Below are positions 1 to 11,654 of a stretch of 64,000 bases of DNA, piece after piece (position 1 is the stretch's first letter; every line of letters starts with the position of its first letter). Made by a program: the position numbers and the translations under genes. The DNA lies in NCBI GenBank assembly GCA_002007465.1, contig LNAC01000032.1, forward strand, positions 2,179,297 to 2,243,296, read 5' to 3'. The notes below the pieces were generated by a model that was not told where the DNA came from, made no database searches, and worked only from the letters and a program-made list of their open reading frames with translations. This DNA is from Ailurus styani. Its lineage: Eukaryota; Chordata; Mammalia; Carnivora; Ailuridae.

Positions 1-959
1 TGTTTTCTCTAGCAGGAAAAAAAAGTTTTTATCTGGATTTTCTTTTATGTATTTTAATAGGCATGCATAGTTTTTTTGTTTTTTTGTTTTTTACTATGTC
101 TTGGACGGTTTCGGAATGGCTTTTACATAAGCGACATTTCAATGAGACTTAGCGTGGTGAACAGAAATCAAGCGTGGGGGAAGCCTATGTCATGAAAGCA
201 GAAGACTGAGCTTGAAGCAGTTGCAAATGAAGAGCCTGAGGGCATGTTCTGTCATTTCTACATCCTTTTTAGTACTGGAAGTGACTGACTGACCGGTGTT
301 TACGAAAACAAGTAGACCGAGTAGACAGGGCTAGGAAGAAGGAGGCAAAGAACTAGGCGATTTTACAAAGCACTGGGATCCAGTCCCAGAGCATGATGGC
401 CTCAGCCCCATTTGGTGACTTGTCCCATCAGCACACTCATGAAGAGGGATCAGAAGCTGCCCCTGAGGACAAGGACTGAGGGAATGTCAAGGCATGTGGT
501 ACAAGCTTGGGGGTTTTAGTTGGATTAAATCGATTCTTCTATATTTCCCTTATTTTTCCTTCCTTTCAGATCTCCTGGCTTCCAGATCTCCAGATCTTCT
601 AGCTAACTGGCCCCAATTCTTGCCTTGCATCTGCATTGGGTCGCCTCAGCCTGCCTTATTTTAGTGATTTGCTTCTCATTCTTGCACTCACTTCTGTGCC
701 TATCTTCATTGGAACTGATTCATTTGGCATTAAATGAATTTGCTACCTGATTCTGGTCTCTTGACTTCTGTTACTCTGCTATCACAATGATCTCCGCTTG
801 TGCCATTTTGTCTTCTGGTTTTCCATTCCTGGGCAGTCCCCCTGCTGCTCCGACAACCACTTATTTCCCAGGAACATCTGTCCTTTGGACCCTGCTGGCC
901 TCCCTCCATCTTCTGCACAACCCATTATTGTTCTGGTTCATACTGGTAGCTAACTTAAG

Positions 960-961
<2 letters not shown>
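1..961. other. Unique sequence, no gene seen
   Basis: I see no coding exon or RNA gene here. The short open frames (at most 73 codons) look like chance. A T-rich run interrupted by G at 69-93 may be the worn poly-T end of a lost retroposon, but no body is recognisable beside it. Confidence 0.6.

Positions 962-999
<38 letters not shown>
962..999. repeat. (GT)19 microsatellite
   Basis: Thirty-eight bases of uninterrupted GT. An uninterrupted dinucleotide run of this length is normally length-polymorphic in mammals, and alternating purine-pyrimidine DNA of this kind can adopt Z-form. It creates the artificial Val-Cys run at the end of a 73-codon frame, which is not a gene. Confidence 0.97.
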
Positions 1000-1001
<2 letters not shown>

Positions 1002-1417
1002 ACATTAATTATTTAGAAAGAGATATCAAATGCATGCCACAAAGTAGAGTCACTTCTAACTAGCCTTCTTGCTAGTTTTATCAAGTTCAATGTTAAATGA
1101 AGTGCTTCCGATATTACCGAGGAGACTTACCAAAGCAGGTAGATCCAATCAACACGAGGAGTCGCTCTTCTGGAGAGCATACTGGGAGGATCAGGTGAAC
1201 AGTGTCCCCCAGATGAAGGTGGATGTTGCCTGAATGGGTCATTCTTGGTTTTGCCACTCTCAGCATCAGTGAACATAACATCTGATGTATATTCTCATGC
1301 ATACACATTCCAGTTGTACAAACTGAGACATATCTATACCAGGACACGGCGAGTAATTACAGCGATAGCACTAAAAAACCTCTAGCGTATATGGATGCCC
1401 CGAACTCATCCTATTGT

Positions 1418-1590
1418 AGAGTTCTCAACCGTGGCCTGAGAATTTGTTTTGCAAGTTTTTAAAAGATACAGATGCTCAGGTTCCACTCCAGACCAATGGA
1501 AACAGAATTCCCAAGGGCGGGTCCCAGGCACGGGCATTTAAAATTTTTTTTCAGACGATTTCAGTGTGCAGCCAAGATTGAAAACTACTC
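1418..1590. mobile_element. MER5A-like: MER5A-type hAT-Charlie DNA transposon relic
   Basis: The left end (AGTTCTCAACCGTGGC) and the right end (GCCAAGATTGAAAACTACT) are imperfect inverted repeats of each other. The interior holds the family's landmarks in order: an AAAAGATACAGATG block, the CCACTCCAGACCAATGG block, a GGGCGGGTCCCAGGCA block and a GTGTGCAGCCAAG end. These match my memory of the non-autonomous MER5A family, about 170-190 bp long. It carries no transposase and is a fossil. Confidence 0.78.
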
Positions 1591-3582
1591 TTTTAGTGGG
1601 ACTTTTAGACTTAATGGCTTTCCTGCTACTCAGCCTGTTGTCACCAGACCTCTCTCTCTTAACCTTGCAGAAAACTTATGGGGACCCAGTCTGTGATTTA
1701 GGTCACGCTATCTCACTCAGTATTCAAAACATGGGGCTCTTTTTGTCCTTTCTCTGTTGTGTTAATTCTCTAAACCCAGAAAGTGATGTATCAGAGAGAA
1801 TTATTTATAATTTTTAAAAGGGCCACATCAATGCCCAGACTGCATGGGTTTGTCTCCACAGGGGAATGGCTGTGGTATCTTTGAAGAGTCTGGTAGGAAT
1901 TTCAATAGAATGAAAAGTTCATTGAGTATTAGAGGAAGCCCGCGGAGGAATGCTATTGTTGAAACAACCGTGTATCAGTCCATCTTTCCAAATGGAAATA
2001 GGACATACTGTAGCTAGTCTAAGCAAAAAATTAATTTATTAAGGGAGAGGCTGCGGGTAGTCGAAGTGCCCAAACCCTGCCATGGCATTGCTTCTGGGAA
2101 ACCTCAGAGGGCCAGTCAGGACAGTGCATTCTGGGGATCTGGAGCTGGCCCCCTCATTGAACTGTTAGCATCTCTGCCCGCCCGCCCCCACAGATGCCTT
2201 CACCGCCAACTCTGCTCCGTGATGTCCTTCTTCAAGGTGCTCTTTCTAAATAGAAATCTTCCCAAGATTACACCCAGCTACAGGCATTGCTGGGAAACTG
2301 AATAAATTTTCAATAACAGGGAAGCAAGACAGATATTATAGGAAATTCCTAAAACATAGGAAGGGTGTTTAACAAGATATAGAATGGCCTCAAAGAATGA
2401 CAAACACCTCCCCCCACCCCTTTCCTTTCTTCCTACCAGAGGGACCCTTGTATGCAAACACTCCTAAGAAAAACTAACTGGAAAAGACCTGATGTCCATC
2501 CTCTATGTATCTATGTGAATTAAACACCAGCATTATCTCTCCCCAGAACACGTGCACTTTGTCTCATCTCTGATAATGAAGTGAAAGAAAGGCTTTGTTC
2601 TCTGCTAAAGGCATTCTGGTCGTCAGGGGTGTTGGTGGAGGGAGGGCTGTAAATGGGAGTAAAGAGGACAAGAGGCACCCCCCTCCTAACTCTACCAAAA
2701 AAAATCAACCCTAGAAGACTTCTCTGTCACCCCACATACTTTCATGGACACCCAAGTTTCCCGAAGTCCTGAGTTGGGGATGTCACAATTAAGAAAGTTT
2801 ACCGATTACTCAAAGCTGATCTCGAAAGAGCTACTTTAGCTACATGATTGCTAATAGAAAATTAAAGTTATGAGGAAATGCTGGTAAGAGAATTCTGAGA
2901 ACCCATGAAAAACATTTCAAAAATAGAATAGATTTTATGGAGAAGACGGTACTCTTTCTATCAGAGACGGGGGAGAAGAACTTTTTTTTTTAATCTTAGA
3001 ATAACAGGAGGAGTTTTCTTTAGACCAAAGGCACAGTTGCACACAATGGTGCCCGCAGGACACTCAGTGATTCCCCTGGCACTTCCATAGACACAGTTCT
3101 CATCTAACACAGATGGCTTCCAGAAGGGTTTGCCTAGAGGCAATATAATGACCCAAATAATCTCTTTGAGTCTCTTGCAGGTTTTGATGCTGCGAAAAAC
3201 TTTACTCTAGTTCTCCTGTGGAAACCAAACTAGTGTCTTCAAGCACACTGGTGAAGTTTGTACAATACAATCGACTGCAGCCTCCGGGTGGTTAGTGAAA
3301 GAAGTAAGTAGGTCCACATCGGAGAACCTGCTTGCGTGAACCTAGCCTCGCCCTCTCTTCATGGCCTGCATGGTCTGCATCCATCGGATCCCCTGTCTTT
3401 CTACCCAGGGTGGCCCTGCGCTTCATGGAAAGAAGCAGAAAGTCTGAAGCAAGGACTTCAAAGACAAAGGGGGTTCTATTTTAAAATTATGATTTCAGTA
3501 AACAGGGGCCCATCATGAAAGGTCATCGGTAAAGAACAAACAAGATAAGCATGGGTCTGGACGGGTTCCAGAAAGGCTAAGG
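1591..3582. other. Unique or undiagnosed sequence
   Basis: I see no gene. Open frames up to 83 codons on either strand overlap one another and lack exon boundaries. A C-rich run lies near 2408-2420. The part around 2010-2290 (A-rich start, then a GC-richer body with CCCGCCCGCCCCC) could be an old interspersed repeat, but I cannot name a family. Confidence 0.5.
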
Positions 3583-3816
3583 AAGGAGTCCTTTCTGATG
3601 GGGCGCCTGGGTGGCTCATTTAGTTAAGCATCTGCCTTCAGCTCAGGTCGTAATCCTAGAGTCCTGGGATGAAGTCCCACATGGAGCTCTCTACTCAATG
3701 GGGAGCCTGCTTCTCCCTCTGCCTCTGCTTGCCACTCCCCACTGCTTGTGCACTCTTTCTCTCTCTCTGTCAAATAAATAAATAAAATCTTTTTTAAAAA
3801 AAGGAGTGCCTTCTGA
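3583..3816 (+). mobile_element. SINEC: CAN-SINE, arctoid type, sense
   Basis: Complete tRNA-Lys-derived SINE at about 3599-3800: GGCGCCTGGGTGGCTCA head, GGTCCTGGGATGAAG-like B-box region, CT-rich body, AATAAATAAATAAAATCTTTT tail. The flanking repeats AAGGAGTCCTTTCTGA (3583-3598) and AAGGAGTGCCTTCTGA (3801-3816) are a 16-bp target-site duplication with two differences. The head reads GTTAAGCATCTGCC, the older arctoid form. Confidence 0.96.
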
Positions 3817-4159
3817 ACAAAACACAGTATAATTAAATGTAGTTTTCTATTGCAACCATTTGGTTGGTGTTGGTTGTGCTTCACTGAAGGAGAGAAGTTG
3901 CCTGTAGGAATACTTCCCATGTTATCAAGCCCTGTAAAGATGTTGCCATTTCTGCAACTTCTAAGTTCTATTCGGTCCTTTGCTATTGGGAGCCGATAGC
4001 AGAAGCCAAAAGATGGCCCCACCATGGGGGCGAAGCCAACATTTGAAAGGATGCGTTTCTTTCCACCCACATTATTGAGAAAGGAATAAATGGAAACAAA
4101 AAATATCTTGATATTAACATCTAGCATTTATGTCTCTACCAGGCAGTGTAGACACATGA

Positions 4160-4262
4160 CCTCAATTTTATCTTCATAAAATGCTTATGAAATACCTATT
4201 GTCGAGGAAAATGAGGTTCAGAGATGTGAGGGCATTTGTCCATAAGGAAACACCGGATTTGC
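4160..4262 (-). repeat. MIR: MIR fragment, antisense
   Basis: Reads ATTTTATCTTCATAAAATG, then GAGGAAAATGAGGTTCAGAGATG, then GGCATTTGTCCATAAGG. This is the antisense MIR core order (ATTTTACAGATGAGGAAACTGAGG, then CAGAGAGGTTAAG, then TTGCCCAAGG). It is short and strongly diverged. Confidence 0.5.
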
Positions 4263-5289
4263 CCATCGTCCTTCCATTTAGCTACACCATAATCTTTGGC
4301 AAGCTTTGCTACTGTCTGCAGCTGTCGAGCACTGTCACAGACACGGTTAACGGTCAATGCCCTGCCACATCCTCTCGTCCTAACCACTTGAGTACACACT
4401 GCTCAGCTTCTCAGTTGGCAGTTCTTGGCCTGAAGACTCCCTCTGGCTGACCTTGGAACTTACTTACTAGGGTGATGTTTTGATGGCAAAAATGGCCCCA
4501 ACTCTCCAGCCCTCTCTGTACCCGTACACTTTGTAATGTGAATTTGCAGCTCCTCTCATCAAGAGATGAGGTGTATTTCTCTGTACCTTGCATCCATACT
4601 GGCCTTGAAATGTTCTTTGGCCCATGGAGAGAGAGAGAGCCCCTTACAGGCTGAAGCCTTGGGAGGACAGCTTGTCCTTACCTGGCTCAGCTGACTGCAG
4701 ACACGTGAGCGAATCCAGCCCCTCTCAGCCACGTCTGACCCAGATCAGCAAAACCACCTAGCAGACCCTGGAGTAGATTTGGGGGCAAAAACACATACAT
4801 GCCCCTGCTCTTTCTGCTCAGCACTTTTGTGGCAATAGATTACTGATGCAGTTACTGAAGCCTTTCTGATTTCTGTTCTTTCCACTTCCTTCCTTTTTCT
4901 CTATTGTTTTTGTCCATATTCATTTTCTCACTTCTCCTCTGCTAGTGTGTGTATGCGTGAATATATTCATATTTCTGGCTGATCCCTGAGCAACCTGGGA
5001 TTGCTCAGCAATGTGTAATGAACTCTGCTGTTGATTTCACAGTAACGACAAATTCCAGGTGATCTTCTAGACCTTTCCTTCAGTCACTCTGCTAATTACA
5101 GGTGGAGAAGCTGGGCTATTTTGATTCGACATGATTGTGATATAAGGAATCAACTGAAGAGGAGGTGGAGGGCTGCGGGAACATAGAGGCCCTCAGAAGA
5201 CACAGGGGGAAAGGAAGATTGTCTCCACAAAGACTTTTTAAACACAGGAACGAGAATACGGGAAAGCAGGACAAGGCCTCCAGGCTTTC

Positions 5290-5425
5290 ATTCTGTAAGT
5301 AACTGAGCCTTTCCTATGTGCCAGGTATTGCTAGGTGCTGAGGATACAAGGATGTGTAAGCACGTGGTTTCTGTCCTGGAAGAAACAAGGTTCTAATGGG
5401 GGACTGTGCTAGAAAAGACAAAAAT
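5290..5425 (-). repeat. L2: L2 3'-end fragment, antisense
   Basis: Contains TATGTGCCAGGTATTGCTAGGTGCTGAGGATACAAGG, the antisense of the L2 3' end, followed by a TGTCCTGGAAGAAACAAGGTTCTAATGGGGG block matching its 'provides-stock, ends at TTCTAGTGGGG' portion. Confidence 0.75.
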
Positions 5426-6361
5426 TCAGTAATTTTCCATATTCTGGAAGCTTGAGAGAGGATCCAATAAAAGTGTGTTTCCCAGGAAAGGGATGAAGTT
5501 TAGAATAGTGAGAGAGTTTCTCTGAGGCCGGTGGCTTCCCAGAAGGCAGCGAGAAGGAAATGAAAGCCAGAGGACCCAGCAGAGTGGGGTTGGGCCGGTG
5601 GGGAGCGGAGAAGGTTTGACAGAGAGCACGTTCAGGGTGATTCTCTACCACTACCAAGCTTCACTGCGTGCAGTGAAGTCTCGAGAACCCGGGAGGCTGG
5701 CGGTGGGCAAGTGTGTCCCTAGGGCTCTCCTGCCTGATCGGCTGGGGAAATAAAGCTCTGTGCTTGCTGAGGGAAGTGGGTTTTATAGTCACTCAGTAGT
5801 TCACAGATTTACATGTAGTCTACCTACTTAATAGCAATCAATGTGTCATTTGGCATTTGTGTTAATTAAACTTTTTAATAAAACTTTGGGTTAAGAGTGC
5901 TTATCTCATATTTCAGACATTCCCAGGAGTGCTTAGAAAGGGGCTCGGAGTGGGAAAAATATGCCATTTGGCAATAATCCATGAAACTAATTACCATAAA
6001 GAAGTCGTGAAAATTTGCACAGAAGGGCTTGCTACAAATAGTTGAATCAATTCAGAAGGTAATTTACCTTAGTTTTGCCAGATTCTCAATAAACCTGGTC
6101 CCTCACCTCCCATATGGAAGCTTACAAGAGATTCAATCACTTTGTCTTCCCAAGATTCCAAGATGAACTTGTCCCTTAAAACCTGACTTCCTTTTGGGAT
6201 CCCATGGAAGTCCGATGCTGGTACCATGAAATAGGAAAATATGTTTTTCTTTGCTCTTTGTGACAGAGTCCCCAACAAGAAATATTCTACTGAAGCTCAA
6301 AATTCAGGACGAGCTCTCCGTGTCATTTTCTGAAACACAAAAAATAATAGCGCTGTGTTGG

Positions 6362-6465
6362 CCACTCGAGTGTAAGCTCCTTAAGGGTAAGGATTTTACC
6401 AGTTTAGTTTGCCTTGACTGCATTTCCAGTGCCTGACGTATTTATTCAATAAAAGAATAAAGAAT
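6362..6465 (+). repeat. L2: L2 3'-end fragment, sense
   Basis: Contains GAGTGTAAGCTCCTTAAGGG, TTGACTGCATTTCCAGTGCC and TATTTATTCAATAAAAGAATAAAG, in the order of the sense L2 3' end (TGTAAGCTCC, GGGCAGGGA, CAGTGCCTGGCAC, TCAATAAATATTTG). Confidence 0.7.
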
Positions 6466-7393
6466 TATATGCCATTTCATGCCCAAGAATAACAAAGCCG
6501 ATGAAAACCAAAAATGAATACCGAAAAGAAAAAAAAAAAGAATGCCACTTCTCTAGAAAATGAAGAAACAATACATTCATTTCTCAATAGACAAATCACA
6601 GATGCCTGTGCAAAAACTATGTCTATATGGCCCAGGTATAAAGAGGTCTTAGAACTGGCCAGGAAAAATGTCCCTGGTCTCATAATCTGAAAGTCTCTGG
6701 GCAGCTTCCTGTACCTGTTGTTTGAACCACATTCTGCCTATCTGCCCACACTCAGAAGAACTACATGTGACCCATGCTGGCGATGGGAGAGGTAGTCCCC
6801 TCTCTCGGCTAGGCTTGAGCCCAGGTTGAATAACAGGGGACTAGTAGGTGGTGCATTGAGAAAGAAAGCACTGGTCATAGTTCATTAAAAAGATGATGGG
6901 TCACAGCTTTCTCTTTCTTGTGGTCTTCCGTCTTGGGTCTTTGATTCCATAAATACCTGGTCTTAAAGTATTAACATTATTTTTGTTGTTTTCTTCAGAT
7001 TGAGTTTGGTTCTAGGTGTCCATGAAAGGTCTGGGACCTGCTGCTTTGCAAGTGACATCTGGTAAAGTATTCAGGGAGGGCCACCCAAGTACCAAGTTTG
7101 TGACTCCATTCGCTTATAAAGGCCCAGGTATTAGCCTTGCACTGACATTTGGGTAAATGATTTCTGTTACTGAAAGCGTTTAAGTATAATTTTCTGAGTT
7201 TCTTCTATGGAAGAGAAAGGTCTACCTCTGGTATTTGATAAATATCAAAGCATTGGCTTACTTTTAACTTTGTTCTTGTGGGCTTCCTTGGAGACCAGTA
7301 AGAAATGCTTGAGTTGAAAATCAGGGAAGGGACTGGGACACTTGTGGTACTCATTACTGTGGGAGTAGAGTTCATGCTTTGCGCATTAAGGAC

Positions 7394-7633
7394 AAGAATC
7401 CGTGGTCATGGGCGCCTGGGTGGCTCAGTGGGTTAAAGCCTCTGCCTTTAGCTCAGGTCATTATCTCAGGGTCCTGGGATCGAGGCCCGCATCGGGCTCT
7501 CTGCTCGGCGGGGAGCCTGCTTCCTCCTCTCCCTGTCTTTCTGCCTGCCTCTCTGCCTACTTGTAATTTCTCTCTGTGTGTCAAATAAAATTTAAAAAAT
7601 CTTTAAAAAAAAAAAAAAAGAATCCGTGGTCAT
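7394..7633 (+). mobile_element. SINEC: Young mustelid-type CAN-SINE with perfect duplication
   Basis: Element at 7410-7617 flanked by identical AAGAATCCGTGGTCAT (7394-7409 and 7618-7633). The head has the GTGGGTTAAAGCCTCTGCC signature, the B-box region reads GGTCCTGGGATCGAGGCCC, and the tail is poly-A with little decay. The 69-codon frame at 7379-7588 is this SINE read through. Perfect duplications and an intact tail suggest a recent insertion. Confidence 0.98.
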
Positions 7634-7804
7634 CAGCAAAGTTGACCCCAGGTCTGGGTTTATCAGTGCCTGGTGAGCCTCAGGGTTGGAAAGGACCCTC
7701 ACAGGGTTAGAGTCTAACCACTCACTCTGTGCTTGCTTCCCCCTGATGACATGTTGCCCATCTCTGCCTGCTTCTCTCAAGATGTCTGTCCTATAGAACA
7801 GAGG

Positions 7805-7945
7805 CTGCAAGCTGGCAGCCCACAGAAGTGTTTTGTTTGGCCTGCCTGGTATTTAGATGTTTTTAAAATTTAGCGTGTAACATTTAAAAATAGGGAGAGT
7901 TCTCATAGATTCTTGGAACTCTAGCTTCTCCTGAAAATCAGTTAA
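7805..7945. repeat. Possible old DNA-transposon fragment
   Basis: The stretch with GCAGCCCACAGAAGTGTTTTG, TTGGCCTGCCTGG, TTTAAAAATAGGGAGAG and CTCTAGCTTCTCCTGAAAATCAG resembles a dispersed mammalian repeat I remember but cannot name confidently. No inverted termini were identified. Confidence 0.35.
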
Positions 7946-7984
7946 CTCCGTTGGTGCTGCATCCCTTCAGGCATACAGAGCCTG

Positions 7985-8032
7985 GAGTGCAGTAGCCCCT
8001 CCCCCACCCCACCCCACTCCCCGCCCCCATTT
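7985..8032. repeat. C-rich low-complexity tract
   Basis: Runs of CCCC separated by A or T (CCCCTCCCCCACCCCACCCC and onward). The complementary strand has several closely spaced G-runs and could form a G-quadruplex or bind Sp/KLF-type factors. Confidence 0.8.
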
Positions 8033-8330
8033 ACACAAAGTGTGTGCCTTCTGCTCCCCACATCATCCGAACTGCTCTTCATTCATCATGTTGCCTCCGC
8101 ACGCTCGGGAGTCTCTGACGCCCATCTCAGGACCCTTATTCACTGGCTTGACACGATGCGAAACCAGCTCTAATCAATATGAACGTCCCTGTTTTTTTAG
8201 AAATCAGAGCTCATCCTCACTCTTTCAGCTCCGGTCTTCCTGCTGTGGCTCATGTTTTCTTCTCTCTCCTGATTTGCGTCTCCACGGTCTGCTGATACCC
8301 TAGTTCATTTGAGTCAAATGTTCAGGCTCT

Positions 8331-8563
8331 CACAATCTATATATATATATATATTTTTAAAGATTTTATTTATTTATTTGATACACAGAGAGAGATCACA
8401 AGTAGGCGGAGAGGCAGGCAGAGAGACAGGGAGAGGAGGAAGCAGACTCCCCGCCAAGCAGAGAGCCCGACGCGGGCCTCGATCCCAGGATGCCGAGATC
8501 ATGACCTGAGCCGAAAGCAGAGGCTTTAACCCACTGAGCCACCCAGGCGCCCACAATCTATAT
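8331..8563 (-). mobile_element. SINEC: Mustelid-type CAN-SINE, antisense, with AT microsatellite
   Basis: Antisense element ending at about 8552 (tail AAAGATTTTATTTATTTATTT on the left, head GAGCCACCCAGGCGCCC on the right). CACAATCTATAT occurs at 8331-8342 and again at 8552-8563, the likely target-site duplication. A (TA)n run at 8339-8354 lies between the left duplication and the poly-T, probably expanded at the old A/T tail. Confidence 0.94.
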
Positions 8564-9169
8564 TTTTTAATAGATTCTATCTAGTTGGGGGAGGAACAGG
8601 GACAAAAGATGGCCTCTACACAGGAGTTAACAGCTCATTTAGACAAAGTGGAGAAACAGTTTGTGGACATGGGGTAATAAATAGATCAGGATGAATACTG
8701 TCTCCCAGGTGTGGAACCCTGCTCACTTGCAGAAAGATGCATCTTATTGGCCACTGGCCAGCATGTTCTGCCTATGCGGAGAGAATAACGGAGGTCCTTT
8801 TCAACATTTGGTGCTATTAGACCTGACCTGAGAGGATACTACGTAATTGTTCGTAAGGGAACTGAGTCTGATATATTTGTCTGATTGTTAATATCATCAC
8901 AGCAAACTTCTTAAAGCCCCTATGATTTTTCTGGACTCACTTGATGTTTATTGTGCTTAGCACAAATCATGGGAAAGCTAACATTTACTTTACATTTATA
9001 TTCAAAATATATTGGCATTTTGGTTGCTTTTGGGTGGTCTAAATGCCTCCTCGAACTTGGATAGGGCCCACCCAGCTGTTAGGAGGGAGATTACCTTACT
9101 TCTAAATGATCAGATTTCCACTTACACATTAATAATAGGGCTCTCTTCAACAGTACCTCTCAGGAAATT

Positions 9170-9236
9170 TACATTTTATTAAATATATATATTTAGAGAG
9201 AGAGAGGAGAGGAAGAGGGAGAGAGGGATACAGATG
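9170..9236. repeat. AT and GA low-complexity patch
   Basis: TTTTATTAAATATATATATTT is followed by about 45 bases of nearly pure purine (GAGAGAGAG, GGAGAGGAAGAGGGAGAGAGGG). It could be the worn 3' part of an antisense CAN-SINE, which has the same T-rich then GAGA-rich order, but no head remains. Confidence 0.6.
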
Positions 9237-10379
9237 GAGAAGTTATTAAAGTTACTTTAAAACCATTTGAAATGGGCATTACTTGTCACAAGTGAATAGT
9301 AATGATCACACATTTGACCATCTTACTGAGCATTTCCATGAAGTTAAAGAAGCTGGTCTTTCCCACTGGGCCTCTCTGGCCCCCCAGCTATTTCGAATCA
9401 ACAGACAATGGCATTAAGCACCTACATTTCTAGGCAAATTCATTATTACTTGGGGCAAGGGGAATGATTGCAAGTAAAATCGAGGACAACACACATCTTT
9501 AACACAATTCAAACTCCACTCCAATTTCTGAAAGTCTAATCTATTCAGTTAACATTTTTAACTGTGGCTTTTCAAACCTTTACCCTACTGAAAGGTGACT
9601 TAGGATTGGCAACAAAACCATCACATCACACAAAAGGATTTCTCCTGATGCTATTTCTAGCCTGGTTGGAAACCGGAGGCTTTAGAAATCTACCAAGACT
9701 ATCTAATTTTGCTAGATTTGTTTGCCCAGTATTGAGGTCTGTGGGTTTGGATAAAAGCCTGAGAAGTCTGTGGCAACATCCTAGTACATACATTTTCACA
9801 TAAAAATATTATGAGAAAAAGAGAGTGGGGGGTACAAGTGTATTAGAGTGGGGGTAAAGGTGATTCCAACCTTTTTGAAGTTCAAATGTTTTTTCTTCCG
9901 TCCTGGTCTGAAGTAACATTGCAATTGAAAGGGAAATGATCCAGTTTACCTTTGACATGTTAGGTGGTAAGGGGAGTGACTCAAGTTCAATCTATGTACC
10001 CAAGGAACAGATATTTATGTCCACTCTGATTGTGGTCACCCAGAGAAGGCCCAAGAATAGCAAGACTGGGAGAACACCACCACACAGAGGATCATGGAGG
10101 AGAGGCTTGGGGAATTTACCCCCCAAATCACTGGACCATCCGTTTAGGCTTCCACAGAAAGCAAGAGAGGTGAAACCAAAGTGAGAAATACTCAGACCTG
10201 GATTCAATACTGAGATTCAAAGACAGCTTCACCGGTAAAATGAAAACCTTTTTAATTGCATATTGGTGCCCTTTACTTCCTGAAATGGACTTATTTCTAA
10301 AAACGAGGTAACTGAACAGAAAGGGATTTGAGGAAAGGGACCCCTATTGAGGAAAGAACTGAAAGAAGGCTTTATGATT

Positions 10380-10640
10380 ATTTTTCAGAGATTCCTTTGT
10401 AAAGCAAATAATCATTTGTCAATTTGGTTATTTTGTAAGTTCAAATTTTCTTATTACAGGATTTCTTTAAGAGGGCACGAGTGTTGTTTATCCAAGTGAG
10501 CCACTTGAAGGGCAAGGTTTATGTCTTGGTTAATTTATTATTGTTTATCTGCTTTGTGAAAATATTCTTTCTACTCTATTTATAAAACTCGGTTAAGAGA
10601 TGCTTGCTATTCACTTGGCATCACAGCTATTGGTAAATAA
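10380..10640. promoter_or_regulatory. Candidate conserved non-coding block
   Basis: Unique, moderately AT-rich sequence free of simple repeats, with clustered homeobox and forkhead-like words: AAATAATCATTTGTCAATTTGG, GGTTAATTTATTATTGTTTATC, TTGTTTATCCAAGTGAG. The call rests on texture and motif density only. It may equally be neutral unique DNA. Confidence 0.25.
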
Positions 10641-11654
10641 GTTCATTTTTTATTTTTAAGAATTTCCTTTGTGGAGTATGGCCTCCAGATAAGAGGACAA
10701 ACATTGAAATTAGCCCTCCCTCTAGTCACCCTCATGGGTGAAATATGTGTGGGGGTGTTCTCTGACCTGAACAGAAAACACTGGGGGGAGGGAGGAGCTG
10801 GCAAGGCATTGACACGACTAACAAACATGCTTTAAGAACTTGTCGTGATAAACCGTTTCTGCCTTTTGGGGAAGACATGCAAAACCCACTCCTCTAAGCA
10901 TTTCCTTTGGAATCACACCACAGAGCTATCTTTTTATTTGCTTTTGGCCACAGCTGTTGACTCAAGGAGATGGTGTCAACTGTTGTCTTTCCTGTTGCAA
11001 AGCTCATTTGGCCACTGAGCCATCTTTCAGGACTGGGCACCTAGGATGGATGCAGAAAAGAGGAAGCTGGAAAGTGCAGACAGCCAGGCTTTTGATAAGT
11101 CAGCTTCACCAGGGCCAGGTGCTTTCAGATTAAGGAGCAGGCTCCAACTTGTTTCCCCTACAACTGCGCAATAGCTCTGTCACAGAGCGGCGGCCATCTC
11201 ATCCATCCCAAATAAGACCCAAGGGGTGCTTTTGGGTGACTGGCTGAAACCACTGATCTGTTTAATGTAACTAACCCTCCATTAGCTGACAGGAGGTGTA
11301 GGTGGGAGAGCTACAGAGGAGGAGAGGCCCTCCACTTAGAAGTAGTTCTTTTTCTCAATCAACTTTCTCACGTGTAACGCGACAACGGTATTCTTCACCA
11401 TAAGCGAGATCAGAGGGGTAAATAAAAATGATGCACGCAAAAAAGCCCACCAAGGCTCTGGCCCATAGAAGAGACATCATCCACAGGTGTGAATCTTAGT
11501 GCCAGTGTTAATCCCAGGCTACGGTGGGAAAGGGCAGCTCCAGAGTACGGTGGGAAGCTCATCATAGCTTACACCAATTCCCACGGCCATGTGTATGATC
11601 TGGTGCCCGATGAGGCCATTTTTATTAAATCCAGTGTGCTTGTTACTAACCGAC

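Larger units (their letters stand above)
3817..7393. other. Unique stretch with MIR and L2 scraps
   Basis: No gene is supported. The 167-codon minus-strand frame ending near 3624 runs through the antisense SINE and is an artefact. A GA run lies at 4627-4640. Around 5820-5880 is an AT-rich patch with a homeobox-like GTTAATTAAAC core. Three ancient repeat scraps are listed separately. Confidence 0.55.
8564..11649. other. Unique stretch, no gene seen
   Basis: About 3 kb with no recognisable exon and only small chance frames. A TATATA run followed by an all-purine GA tract lies at 9178-9225. The YY1/CEBP-like spot near 11,163-11,200 (TGCGCAATAGC, then GCGGCCATCTC) is noted only as motif content. 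A candidate conserved block at 10,380-10,640 is listed separately. Confidence 0.55.

Noticed and set aside
962..999. Repeated short units considered as a CRISPR-like array.
   Set aside because: This is a dinucleotide microsatellite in a mammalian genome. No direct repeats with unique spacers exist anywhere in the window.
3599..3680. tRNA-like A and B boxes in the SINE heads, considered as tRNA genes.
   Set aside because: They are the tRNA-Lys-derived heads of CAN-SINEs, lacking a proper acceptor stem and followed by the SINE body and tail.
3624..4127. 167-codon minus-strand frame.
   Set aside because: Its C-terminal third is an antisense CAN-SINE and the rest has no family match or splice context.
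7379..7588. Similar predicted proteins at 7,379-7,588 (plus), 8,374-8,556 (minus) and 43,412-43,708 (plus) sharing GWLSGLKPL and SWDRGPHRALC words, looking like a gene family.
   Set aside because: They are translations of the same CAN-SINE body in three insertions. The flanking target-site duplications prove retroposition.
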